Positions 8,431 to 16,183 of a stretch of 64,000 bases of DNA are shown one piece after another (the first letter of the stretch is position 1; every line of letters starts with the position of its first letter). Both the position numbers and the translations under genes were made by a program. The notes under the pieces are model-generated. The model saw only the letters and a program-made list of their open reading frames with translations. It was not told where the DNA came from and searched no databases. The stretch is from Cupriavidus sp. YR651 (GTDB lineage Bacteria > Pseudomonadota > Gammaproteobacteria > Burkholderiales > Burkholderiaceae): contig NZ_FMYZ01000010.1 in assembly GCF_900101625.1 (NCBI RefSeq), positions 62,001 to 126,000 on the forward strand, read 5' to 3'.

Positions 8431-9894
8431 TCATGCTTCCGGACGTGCGCCGCGTGGCAGGAAGCGCCCGGCGCGCACGCCGGTAGGCTGCCGTTGCTGC
8501 CACGACAACTCGCCATTGACCCAGACGGCGGCGATGCCTTCCGCTGGCTGCATCGGGTCCGTGAAGCTGGCGGCGTCGCGGATCGTCGTGGCGTCGAACA
8601 GCACCAGGTCGGCCCAGTAGCCTTCGCGCACGAATCCGCGGCCGACCAGGCCGAAGCGTTCGGCGGACAGGCCCGTCATCTTGTTGACGGCCACGGCCAG
8701 CGGAAACAGTTCGCGGTCGCGGGCGTAGTGGCCCAGCACGCGCGGGAAAGCGCCCCACAGGCGCGGATGCGGCAGCGGGTCGTTGGGCAGGCCGTCGGAC
8801 CCCACGACCGTCGCCGGGTGGCGCAGGATGCGGTCCACATCGGCATCTTCCATGCAGTGATAGACGGCGCCGGCCGGTTGCAGGCGACGCGCGGCTTCCA
8901 TCAGGTCGACATTCCATTCGGCGGCGATATCGGCCAGCAGGCGTCCGCCCATGGCGGGATGCGCCTCGGACCACGTCACCTGGATGTCGAAGTCGCTGGT
9001 GACCTGCTTGAGGTCGAGCGTGGAGGAACTGGCGGTGTAGGGGTAGCAATCGCAGCCGACCGGCTGCCAGCGCTGCGCGCCTTCCAGCGCCTGCAGCACC
9101 TCGCCGCTGCGTCCCCAGTTGGGCACGCCGGCGCATTTGAGATGCGAGATCACGACGGGCACGCGTGCATGGCGGCCGATGCGGAAGGCCTCGTCCATCG
9201 CGTCGAGGATCTCCGCGAATTCGCTGCGCAGGTGGGTGGCGTAGAGCGCGCCCGCGTTGGCCAGCGGTTCGGCGAGGGCCAGGACCTCCTCGGTCGGCGC
9301 GGCGAACGCGTTGGCGTAGGCCAGGCCGGTGGACAGGCCCAGCGCGCCGTGGTCGAGCGCTTCTTCCAGTTGCGCGCGCATGGCCGCGATCTCCACGGGC
9401 GTGGCGGCGCGGTCGAAGCGGTCCATGTGGTTGCTGCGCAGGGCAGTGTGGCCGACCAGCGCGGCCACATTGACAGCCGGTTGCGCGGCATTGACCGCAT
9501 CCACGTAGGTCTTGAAATCCGGGTACTGGAAGGCCTCGGCGCGGCCCAGCAGATTCATCGGGTCGGGCGGCTCGCCGGGCAGCGTCACGGGCGCCGCGCT
9601 GATGCCGCAGTTGCCCACCACGACGGTGGTCACGCCCTGCGAAATCTTCGGGGTCATCTCCGGCTGGCGCACGACATTGGTGTCGTCGTGCGTGTGGACG
9701 TCGATGAAACCGGGCGAGAGCACCAGGCCGTGGCCTTCCACCACATGCGATGCGGTGTCCGGGTCGATCGCGCCAGCATCGTCGATGCGGGCGATGAGGC
9801 CATCGCGGATGGCCACGTCGGCCATGCGTGCGGCGGCGCCGGACCCGTCGAGCAGGCTCACGCAGCGAATCAGGGTATCGAAGAGGTGTGGCAT
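8431..9894 (-). CDS. N-acyl-D-amino-acid deacylase (D-aminoacylase), amidohydrolase superfamily
   Basis: A 487-aa metal-dependent hydrolase. Zinc ligands are visible as HTH (H67, H69), the bridging Cys of GNCG (C96), YATHLRSE, VISHLKC and the catalytic Asp in VGSDGLPND. The family removes an acyl group from N-acyl-D-amino acids. The start is 2 nt beyond the stop of the RpiR regulator, so they are cotranscribed. In this context a sugar-derived substrate such as N-acetyl-D-glucosaminate, itself an N-acyl D-alpha-amino acid, is chemically suitable. This is an inference; simple N-acyl-D-amino acids remain possible. Confidence 0.9.
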   Translation of the reverse strand: MPHLFDTLIRCVSLLDGSGAAARMADVAIRDGLIARIDDAGAIDPDTASHVVEGHGLVLSPGFIDVHTHDDTNVVRQPEMTPKISQGVTTVVVGNCGISAAPVTLPGEPPDPMNLLGRAEAFQYPDFKTYVDAVNAAQPAVNVAALVGHTALRSNHMDRFDRAATPVEIAAMRAQLEEALDHGALGLSTGLAYANAFAAPTEEVLALAEPLANAGALYATHLRSEFAEILDAMDEAFRIGRHARVPVVISHLKCAGVPNWGRSGEVLQALEGAQRWQPVGCDCYPYTASSSTLDLKQVTSDFDIQVTWSEAHPAMGGRLLADIAAEWNVDLMEAARRLQPAGAVYHCMEDADVDRILRHPATVVGSDGLPNDPLPHPRLWGAFPRVLGHYARDRELFPLAVAVNKMTGLSAERFGLVGRGFVREGYWADLVLFDATTIRDAASFTDPMQPAEGIAAVWVNGELSWQQRQPTGVRAGRFLPRGARPEA

Positions 9895-9896
9895 GG

Positions 9897-10799
9897 TCAG
9901 TCTCCCAGCGGCTGGCGGCTGTCCGGCCCGTCGCTGTCCTGGCTCACACCGCGGTGGGCGTCGAGCACGTATTTCAGCCGGCGCAGCTTTTCCTTGCTCT
10001 GCTCTTGCTGCAGCAGCGCAAACTGGGTGGCCAGCACGTCCAGTACCAGCAGCATCGCGTAGCGCGAGGCCGATGGCTTGAAGATGAAATCCGTCTCCAG
10101 CGTCCGCACGGGCAGCAGCACGTCCGCGCGCGCCGCCAGGGGCGACCCGAGCGCGGTCACGGCGATCAGCCGCGCACCGTACTCGCGTGCGATATCGCAG
10201 CTGGCCAGCATCTCCGGCACGCTGCCGCTCGCGGAGAACGCGAGCACCACGTCATCGCGCGTCAGCGTGGCCGCCACCATCTTCTGCAGCAGCGCATCCT
10301 GGTACGTGGCCACCGGATGCCCCAGCCGCGCCAGGCGGTAGCGTGCCTCGTCGGCCATGAACGTGGAGCCGCCACCCATGCCAAAAGCGTAGACCATGCG
10401 TGCGTCGAGCAACAGCCGCGCGGCAATGGCGATGCGCTCGGGATCAATCAGCTTGCGATTGACCTCCAGCGTCGTGATGACGTCCGCGTGGATGCTCTCG
10501 GCCAGCGTGGCTGGCGCGCCTGGCTCGGGCGCCGGGGCGGGCTGCAGGAACCGGGTGCCGACGGCAGTGGCCTGCGCGAGTCGCAACTTGAGGTCGCGGA
10601 CGTCGCGGCAGCCGATGGCCTTGGCAAACCGTGTGACGCTGGCTTCGCTGACGGCGGCCTTGCGGGCCAGTTCGTTGATGCTGGCGGCCGCCGCGCCCGC
10701 GAGGTCTTCCAGGATCACCTGCGCCACCTTCTGCTCGGCCAGACGCAGCGCGGGGCCGCGTTCGGCGATGCGGGTCAGGATGTCGAAAGGTGTGGTCAT
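9897..10799 (-). CDS. MurR/RpiR-family transcriptional regulator (HTH plus SIS domain)
   Basis: A 300-aa regulator. The N-terminal HTH_6 domain (about residues 1-77) includes SINELARKAAVSEASVTRFAKAIGC. The SIS phosphosugar-binding domain (about 120-260) includes VYAFGMGGGSTFMADEARY and LAFSASGSVPEM. RpiR proteins sense phosphosugars, and HexR of this family senses KDPG. Here the divergent operon makes and consumes KDPG, so KDPG is a natural candidate effector. It is the first gene of the minus-strand operon and faces the divergent promoter region holding TGTTA-N5-TAACA. The start at 10799 is preferred over an upstream in-frame ATG that would run into that operator. Confidence 0.9.
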   Translation of the reverse strand: MTTPFDILTRIAERGPALRLAEQKVAQVILEDLAGAAAASINELARKAAVSEASVTRFAKAIGCRDVRDLKLRLAQATAVGTRFLQPAPAPEPGAPATLAESIHADVITTLEVNRKLIDPERIAIAARLLLDARMVYAFGMGGGSTFMADEARYRLARLGHPVATYQDALLQKMVAATLTRDDVVLAFSASGSVPEMLASCDIAREYGARLIAVTALGSPLAARADVLLPVRTLETDFIFKPSASRYAMLLVLDVLATQFALLQQEQSKEKLRRLKYVLDAHRGVSQDSDGPDSRQPLGD

Positions 10800-10843
10800 G
10801 GCGGGCGGGGAGACGGGCCGGGCGTAGGACGCCCGGCGATGCA

Positions 10844-10858
10844 TGTTACTTTATAACA
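10844..10858. promoter_or_regulatory. Candidate RpiR operator 1 in the divergent promoter
   Basis: The 15-bp palindrome TGTTA-CTTTA-TAACA lies between the divergent regulator and lyase genes. It resembles the known HexR-type box TGTAAT-N3-ATTACA in spacing and ends. No experiment supports binding; the assignment is from position and symmetry. Confidence 0.6.
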
Positions 10859-10863
10859 AGGAT

Positions 10864-10894
10864 GAAATATCGTAATTTCAAGGCTATCATTACG
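10864..10894. promoter_or_regulatory. Candidate RpiR operator 2, nested inverted repeats
   Basis: GAAAT-N6-ATTTC (10864-10879) overlaps a second inverted repeat CGTAAT-N12-ATTACG (10871-10894). Both are upstream of the lyase start at 10926. The region is markedly A/T-richer than the surrounding DNA and probably carries the promoters for both arms of the cluster. Confidence 0.5.
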
Positions 10895-10925
10895 TCAATC
10901 AGATTTTCCCAGGGGTGACGAAAGC

Positions 10926-12194
10926 ATGCGTGAGACAAAGTACCAGACCGGCACGATCGATCCGCTGAACAAGGCGCTGGGGCGCTTGGCGGCGCCGCTC
11001 GCCCCCGATGAGGCGGGCCAGGTAGGCTGGAAATTGCTGGCCGAAGACCTGAGCCTGCCGGCCGCAGTGCTCTACGAGGACAAGCTCGTCCATAACCTGC
11101 AGTGGATGCGCAAGTTCATGGGCGAATACGGCGTGCAGCTGGCGCCACACGGCAAGACGACGATGGCGCCCAAGCTGTTTGCGCGTCAGTTGGACGAGGG
11201 CGCGTGGGGCATCACCCTGGCCACGGCGCACCAGACCGCCGCCGCTGCCGCACACGGCGTCAAGCGGGTGCTGATGGCCAACGAGCTGGTGGGCCGCCGC
11301 AATATGGAGATCGTTGCGGACCTGCTCCGCGACCCGTCATTCGAGTTTTTCTCGCTGGTCGATTCGGCCGATCTCGTCGACCACCTTGGCGCGTTCTTCC
11401 GGGCGCGCGGCCAGACCCTGCAGGTGCTGCTGGAGCTTGGCGTCGAAGGCGGCCGCACGGGCGTGCGCGATGCCGCCCAGCAGGCGGAGGTTCTGGCGGC
11501 GCTGGCGCGCTGGCCCGATGCGCTCACGCTGGCGGGTGTGGAGATCTATGAAGGCGTGCTGCAGCAGGAAGAGGACATCCGCAAGTTCCTGCAACGCACG
11601 GTGGCCGTCACGCGCGAGATCGCGGCGCAAGGCCGCTTCGGACGCAGTCCGGTGGTGATGTCGGGCGCGGGATCGGCCTGGTATGACGTAGTGGCGGAGG
11701 AGTTCGCCCGCACGGATATCGGTGCGCCGATCGAAATCGTGCTGCGCCCCGGCTGCTACCTGACGCACGACGTGGGTATCTATCGCGCGGCACAGGAACG
11801 TATCCTGGCCAGCAATCCCGTGGCGCAGAAGATGCGCGAGGGGCTGCTGCCCGCCTTGCAGCTCTGGGCATACGTGCAGTCGATTCCCGAGCCAACGCGC
11901 GCGATCATCGGCATGGGCAAGCGCGATGCCGCGTTCGATGCGGGCATGCCCATTCCGGCCCGGATCTACCGCCCGGGCAGTGAGGCGCCCGTCGCCACGC
12001 CCGCGCACTGGAAGGTAACCGGCATGATGGACCAGCACGCCTATCTGGAAATTCAGGCTGGCGACGAGGTGCGGGTCGGCGATATGATTGCCTTCGATAT
12101 CTCGCATCCCTGCCTGACGTTCGACAAGTGGCGCCACATCCCCGTGCTGGACAGCCAGTTGCGCGTCATCGACATCGTGCAGACCTTCTTCTGA
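10926..12194 (+). CDS. PLP-dependent D-amino-acid dehydratase/deaminase of the DSD1/D-threonine aldolase family (candidate D-glucosaminate dehydratase)
   Basis: A 422-aa protein with an N-terminal alanine-racemase-type barrel. The PLP lysine is in APHGKTT (K77), and the C-terminal metal site HPC (H394, C396) precedes the LTFDKW motif. This family eliminates water from, or cleaves, beta-hydroxy D-amino acids. D-glucosaminate is such a compound, and its dehydration with loss of ammonia gives 2-keto-3-deoxygluconate. The next two genes, a PfkB kinase and KDPG aldolase, are exactly what that product needs. D-serine or D-threonine remains possible as substrate, but would leave those genes unexplained. 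Start chosen at the ATG preceded by AGGGGTGAC. Confidence 0.85.
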   Translation: MRETKYQTGTIDPLNKALGRLAAPLAPDEAGQVGWKLLAEDLSLPAAVLYEDKLVHNLQWMRKFMGEYGVQLAPHGKTTMAPKLFARQLDEGAWGITLATAHQTAAAAAHGVKRVLMANELVGRRNMEIVADLLRDPSFEFFSLVDSADLVDHLGAFFRARGQTLQVLLELGVEGGRTGVRDAAQQAEVLAALARWPDALTLAGVEIYEGVLQQEEDIRKFLQRTVAVTREIAAQGRFGRSPVVMSGAGSAWYDVVAEEFARTDIGAPIEIVLRPGCYLTHDVGIYRAAQERILASNPVAQKMREGLLPALQLWAYVQSIPEPTRAIIGMGKRDAAFDAGMPIPARIYRPGSEAPVATPAHWKVTGMMDQHAYLEIQAGDEVRVGDMIAFDISHPCLTFDKWRHIPVLDSQLRVIDIVQTFF

Positions 12195-12236
12195 TTAGCC
12201 TCGCCGCGATCACAAGACAGAGGAGACGACTGCGAC

Positions 12237-13172
12237 ATGAGCATCGACATTCTTGCCTACGGCGAGCCGCTGGTGGAGTTCAACCAGCAGCCCGACGACG
12301 CGACCCGCTATCTGCAAGGCTTTGGCGGGGACACTTCCAACTTCTGCATCGCGGCTGCCCGACAAGGCGCCACCACCGGCTATATCGGTGCCGTGGGCGC
12401 CGACAGCTTTGGCGAACGCCTGCTGGCGCTGTGGACCAGCGAGCGCGTGGACACGCGGCATGTCAACGTGAACGCAGCGGCGCCGACGGGCGTGTATTTC
12501 GTTTCGCACGACAATCACGGCCATCGCTTCGACTATTTGCGCGAAGGGTCTGCCGCCAGTCGCTATCACCATGAGCAGTTGCCGCTGGCCGCGATTGCGC
12601 AGGCGCGTTATCTGCATTTGTCCGGCATCAGCCTGGCCATCAGCACCAGTGCCTGCGATGCCGGTCTGGCCGCCATGGAGCACGCGCGCAAGGCCGGCGT
12701 GCAGGTGTCGCTCGACACCAATCTGCGGCTGCGGCTGTGGTCGCTGGCGCGAGCGCGCGGCATCATGCGCGAGGCGTTTTCCCTGACCGACGTATGCCTG
12801 CCGAGCTGGGATGACATCACGGTGCTGACCGGCCTGGATGACCGCGACGCGATCGTCGACCATTTGCTTGAGTGCGGCGTGCGCGTAGTGGCGCTGAAGC
12901 TGGGCGAGGAGGGCAGCTATGTCGCCACGCCCGAGTCCCGCACGCTGGTGGCGCCGTATCCGGTGCGGCCAGTGGATGCCACCGGTGCAGGCGACTGCTT
13001 CGGCGGCAGTTTTATCGCACGCCTGGCGGCCGGGGCCGATCCGTTCGAGGCAGCGCGCTACGCCAACGTGGCGGCGGCGCTGTCCACCACGGGATATGGC
13101 GCGGTGGCGCCAATTCCGCGCGCGGAGACCGTGCTGGCCCGCCTCGAACATTCCGTCTCCGTGATTGCCTGA
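12237..13172 (+). CDS. kdgK: PfkB-family sugar kinase, probable 2-dehydro-3-deoxygluconokinase
   Basis: A 311-aa ribokinase-fold kinase. The N-terminal GGDTSNFCIAAARQG motif and the C-terminal ATGAGD anion-hole motif with catalytic D253 are intact. The length and the YGEPLVEFNQ opening match KDG kinases. It is preceded by AGAGGAG and lies between the PLP lyase and KDPG aldolase. It is expected to phosphorylate 2-keto-3-deoxygluconate to KDPG in the cytoplasm. Specificity is inferred from gene order. Confidence 0.88.
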   Translation: MSIDILAYGEPLVEFNQQPDDATRYLQGFGGDTSNFCIAAARQGATTGYIGAVGADSFGERLLALWTSERVDTRHVNVNAAAPTGVYFVSHDNHGHRFDYLREGSAASRYHHEQLPLAAIAQARYLHLSGISLAISTSACDAGLAAMEHARKAGVQVSLDTNLRLRLWSLARARGIMREAFSLTDVCLPSWDDITVLTGLDDRDAIVDHLLECGVRVVALKLGEEGSYVATPESRTLVAPYPVRPVDATGAGDCFGGSFIARLAAGADPFEAARYANVAAALSTTGYGAVAPIPRAETVLARLEHSVSVIA

Positions 13173-13213
13173 TCCGCATGCGGATCAGGCTCCGAACCAC
13201 AGCTCCGAACTAC
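13167..13213. repeat. 24-bp perfect palindrome over the kdgK stop, then a tandem pair of 12-mers
   Basis: GCCTGATCCGCA and its exact complement form a 24-bp palindrome at 13167-13190 that contains the kdgK stop codon (13170-13172). It is followed by GCTCCGAACCAC (13189-13200) and GCTCCGAACTAC (13202-13213), a 13-nt period duplication. The palindrome would form a hairpin between kdgK and eda, with no U-tract. It could tune expression of the aldolase. Confidence 0.7.
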
Positions 13214-13232
13214 GGAATTTATCGACACAGCT

Positions 13233-13874
13233 ATGCAAATCCAACCTTCCCCGTTGCTTGAACGTCTGGCCAACGTGCCGGTGATCCCGGTGCTGGAATA
13301 TCACTCGGTTGACGAAGCGCTGCATGTCAGTGAGGCGCTGGTATCCGGCGGACTGCCGGTACTCGAGATCACGTTGCGCACACCGGTGGCGTTGCAGGCG
13401 ATGGAGGCGGTCGCCAAGGCGCTGCCGCAAGCCGTGGTCGGCGCCGGCACTGTGCTCACCGCCGAGCAATTGCACGCCGTGCGTGACGTGGGTGCGAAAT
13501 TCGCCGTATCGCCCGGGTTGACGCAGAAACTCGCCGACGGTGCACAGGGTGCGGGCATCTCGCTGCTGCCGGGTGTGGCCACGGCCAGTGAAGCGATGGC
13601 GGCGCTGGAAGCCGGCTTCACGTTCCTGAAGTTCTTCCCGGCCGAGGCGGCTGGCGGGGTACCGATGCTGAAGTCGCTCTACGGCCCGCTCGCCCAGCTC
13701 AAGTTCTGCCCGACTGGCGGTATCGATCTCGCCAAGGCCAGCACCTACCTGGCGCTGCCGAACGTGGTCTGCGTGGGGGGATCATGGGTGGTGCCCAAGG
13801 ATGCGGTGGCCGCCAAGGACTGGGGGCGCATCCGCAAGCTGGCGGAAGAAGCCTCGCGCCTGCGCAGGGGGTAA
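13233..13874 (+). CDS. eda: 2-dehydro-3-deoxy-6-phosphogluconate (KDPG) aldolase
   Basis: A 213-aa class I aldolase of the Entner-Doudoroff pathway. Catalytic residues are visible: Glu in EITLRT (E45), GAGTVL for phosphate contact, Schiff-base lysine in FLKFFPAE (K133) and the PTGGI motif. It cleaves KDPG to pyruvate and glyceraldehyde-3-phosphate. It is the last gene of the plus-strand arm, 60 nt after kdgK, and is followed by a strong hairpin terminator at 13959-14010. The start at 13233 has a weak ribosome site. Confidence 0.95.
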   Translation: MQIQPSPLLERLANVPVIPVLEYHSVDEALHVSEALVSGGLPVLEITLRTPVALQAMEAVAKALPQAVVGAGTVLTAEQLHAVRDVGAKFAVSPGLTQKLADGAQGAGISLLPGVATASEAMAALEAGFTFLKFFPAEAAGGVPMLKSLYGPLAQLKFCPTGGIDLAKASTYLALPNVVCVGGSWVVPKDAVAAKDWGRIRKLAEEASRLRRG

Positions 13875-13958
13875 CCCGGCGCAGCGAGTCCGCATGCGGG
13901 GCGTTACTCAGTAAACGCCCCGGAGCCGGCAGGTTTGTGCGGCCCCGGTAAAAAATAC

Positions 13959-14010
13959 AAAGCCGGCCCGGAATGACGTGTCACGACACATGCCATTCCG
14001 GGCCGGCTTT
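13959..14010. terminator. Strong 17-bp hairpin terminator after eda
   Basis: AAAGCCGGCCCGGAATG (13959-13975) pairs exactly with 13994-14010 across an 18-nt loop. The stem is flanked by A-rich sequence on the left and ends in TTTG on the right, so it can serve both directions. Confidence 0.8.
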
Positions 14011-14050
14011 GTTGTTGGCGCCTGCGGGCCAGAAGATACTGGCGGAAACG

Positions 14051-14072
14051 AAAAGGGCGCCCGGGGGCGCCC
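14051..14072 (-). terminator. Rho-independent terminator of the entericidin gene
   Basis: GGGCGCC (14055-14061) pairs with GGCGCCC (14066-14072). On the minus strand the stem is followed by TTTTCGTTT. It lies 17 nt past the stop of the small lipoprotein gene. Confidence 0.7.
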
Positions 14073-14089
14073 ACTTCATAACAGCCTGA

Positions 14090-14221
14090 TTACTTGGACT
14101 TCTCAGCCGAGCTCTCGAGCTTCTGACCGCCCTTCTGAACGTCCTGGCCGAGGCCGGCCATGGTGTTGCAACCTGCCAGCAGCGTGGCAAACAGTACGCA
14201 CCAGATCCATCCTTTTTTCAC
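14090..14221 (-). CDS. Entericidin-family small lipoprotein
   Basis: A 43-residue protein from a GTG start (14221-14219) placed 6 nt after AAGGAG. It has a basic N-terminus (KKGW), a hydrophobic stretch and a lipobox LLAGC, giving a mature protein that starts at Cys18. The remainder is short and polar (NTMAGLGQDVQKGGQKLESS region), like entericidin A/B. These are small envelope lipoproteins, in Escherichia coli an antidote/toxin pair. Only one copy is seen here. It has its own terminator. Confidence 0.85.
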   Translation of the reverse strand: MKKGWIWCVLFATLLAGCNTMAGLGQDVQKGGQKLESSAEKSK

Positions 14222-14334
14222 GATGGGCTCCTTTCATGGATAGTAAGAAGTGGCCACATTCTAACGTCCACCCGCTGACTGTCGATGCAGGATGTGTGCC
14301 AATTTGTAATTAGGAAAATGTCTGACAGACGGGG

Positions 14335-15678
14335 CTAGCCCACGCCACCGACTTTCAGCAGGTGGCGCGCGCGATCGACGATGGCTTCGTGGGTCTGCGC
14401 CAGCCAGTGCGCCGGGAAAGGCTGGGCCAACAGGTAGCCCTGGATGCCATCGCAGCCCCAGCTACGCACGATCTCCAGTTGCGCGCGCGTTTCCACACCC
14501 TTCGCGCAGACCGATACCCCGTGCGAATGGGCGAAGGCACAGGCGGCGCGCAATTGCGCGGCGACTTCCGCCGGGCGATCGGCATGGCCCAGGTGGCGCG
14601 CATCGAGCGTGACGAGGTCAGGGCGCACCCGTTCCAGGGCGCGGTGGCTGGCTGCATTGTCGGTAAAGTCGCTCAAGGCGATCCGAACGCCGCCATCGCG
14701 CAATTCGGCGGCCTTGAGGGCGGTTTCCTCCGTATCGGGCACGATGTCGACTGGCACTTCGACACAAAGCCGGCCGGGCGCAATATGGAACGCATCGATG
14801 GCGCGCCGCAGCATCTCGATCGTATCTGCGCCCTGCAACTGCGAACTCGACGTCAGGAGCGTGAACTGTACGGGCGCGATCGCCTCTGTCGCCTGCATCA
14901 GCGGCAATAGCTGCTGCAGGATCCACTGTCCGATCTGATTCACCATGCCCAGCGCTTCAACGGCCGGGAGGAAGTCCTGCGGCGCCACGCGGCCCAGGAT
15001 CGGATGCTGCCAGCGCAGGCGCACGGTGTAGGCGGCGATGTCGGCCGTGTCGAACATCGCGCGCGGCTGCAGGTGCAGTCCGAGTTCTCCCCGTGCGAGG
15101 GCCTGCGGCAGCGCGGCCATCAGCGCCGCCATGCGCGGCGCGGTGGGCGCCGTGGCGTTGCCGATGCCGTCGCCCCCACGACGGCTGACTTGCAGCATGG
15201 CGTCGAAGGCCTGCCGGAGACTGCGCTCGGTGGCACTATCGGGATGATCCATCGCGGCGCCGATGCTGCACGACAGGAACAACTCGAAGCCGTCGACGGT
15301 ATAGGGCTGCCCCAGCACGGCGGCAATCGACCTGCTCAGGCAGTTGGCGTCATCGGTGCCATCGGGAAGGACGCACGCAACGCCCAGGTCCGCGGGCCCA
15401 AGCCAGTGCATGACCGCGGGCATCGCAGCCAGGCCGGCGACACGCGACTTGACCTGCGCGCGCAGCTTGTTGGTCCGCGCGGGGCCGAGGGTTTCGCAGG
15501 CGTGCTGAAAGCGGTCCAGGCGAATGATGAGGACCGCCAGCGGATGGGCGGTGCCGACCTCCGCGCGATGTTCATCCAGCGCGGCAATAAATGCGGCGGG
15601 CTGGATGTTGGCGGGTTGGATAGTCTCTCTGCCACCCACGCCCATGGGTGGGGTGTCGTTGGTGTCAGGATCCATCAA
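14335..15678 (-). CDS. Degenerate GGDEF-EAL domain protein, probably catalytically inactive
   Basis: A 447-aa protein with a recognisable GGDEF-like half (about residues 20-175) and EAL-like half (about 190-440). Almost every catalytic motif is altered. GGDEF is replaced by GPADL. The EAL Glu is Thr (YTVRLRW where YEALLRW is expected). DDFGTG reads SDFTDN, KID reads TLD and the late AEGVE reads AKGVE. QGYLLAQP remains. It should neither make nor break cyclic di-GMP but could bind it or a partner protein. No membrane segment or signal peptide is seen. Confidence 0.85.
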   Translation of the reverse strand: MMDPDTNDTPPMGVGGRETIQPANIQPAAFIAALDEHRAEVGTAHPLAVLIIRLDRFQHACETLGPARTNKLRAQVKSRVAGLAAMPAVMHWLGPADLGVACVLPDGTDDANCLSRSIAAVLGQPYTVDGFELFLSCSIGAAMDHPDSATERSLRQAFDAMLQVSRRGGDGIGNATAPTAPRMAALMAALPQALARGELGLHLQPRAMFDTADIAAYTVRLRWQHPILGRVAPQDFLPAVEALGMVNQIGQWILQQLLPLMQATEAIAPVQFTLLTSSSQLQGADTIEMLRRAIDAFHIAPGRLCVEVPVDIVPDTEETALKAAELRDGGVRIALSDFTDNAASHRALERVRPDLVTLDARHLGHADRPAEVAAQLRAACAFAHSHGVSVCAKGVETRAQLEIVRSWGCDGIQGYLLAQPFPAHWLAQTHEAIVDRARHLLKVGGVG

Positions 15679-16162
15679 TGGCTCTTGCGGGCAGCGTGTT
15701 CATGGTGTGCAGATGCCGCCGGCGGTACCCGGACTGCGTTCCCGTTTATACGAAATTTCTGCGGTGCGCTCGATGGGCGCAGCTCGTTTTTCTTTTAAGT
15801 GACTGCGTAGAACTGCGTATGCAACTGCAAGGCCAAATCATACGGCAGCGCTGCGCAAACTAGCAGAACGACGATGCCCGCGTGCACGGTCCGTCGCAAT
15901 GTTGTTTGATTCCCGACAACGGATGAATTGTCGCCACCTTTGTTGACTTGACCGGCTAATACAAATAGCGCTAAGGCGGCGAGAGGCGCATGGTCGCTCT
16001 AGACGTGTCAGCTGGAGGCGGTAGCCAAAAACGAGCCGTGGCGGGGAGGGAGGCAGGGAAGGAAGGAGGTCTGCAAGACCCAGGGTGGAGTCCCCCGGGC
16101 GGCCAGCAAAGGTGGCGCGGAAGGGCGGGCGGACGCGTGGCGCGCCCATCGCCCCGGTATAC
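15679..16162. other. Intergenic stretch without a recognised gene
   Basis: About 480 bases between two minus-strand genes. The part near 15780-15960 is lower in GC and probably holds the promoter of the degenerate GGDEF-EAL gene. The part from 16010 to 16140 is purine-rich on the plus strand. A short minus-strand open frame here has a composition typical of chance frames. I see no RNA gene or hairpin of note. Confidence 0.5.
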
Positions 16163-16183
16163 CGTTAGCGGTTAGCGGTTAGC
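16163..16183 (-). repeat. Three 7-bp tandem units over the stop of the CorC-like gene
   Basis: On the minus strand GCTAACC, GCTAACC, GCTAACG run from 16183 to 16163. The first unit contains the TAA stop codon (16181-16179). The period does not keep frame. Confidence 0.85.

Noticed and set aside
8431..12194. A plain D-amino-acid degradation operon
   Set aside because: It would explain the deacylase, RidA and lyase but not the KDG kinase, KDPG aldolase and sugar-acid permease in the same divergent unit. Kept only as an alternative.
15838..16149. A 103-codon minus-strand frame in the gap before the CorC-like gene
   Set aside because: Arg/Ser/Pro-rich with no hydrophobic core, no ribosome site and no family pattern.
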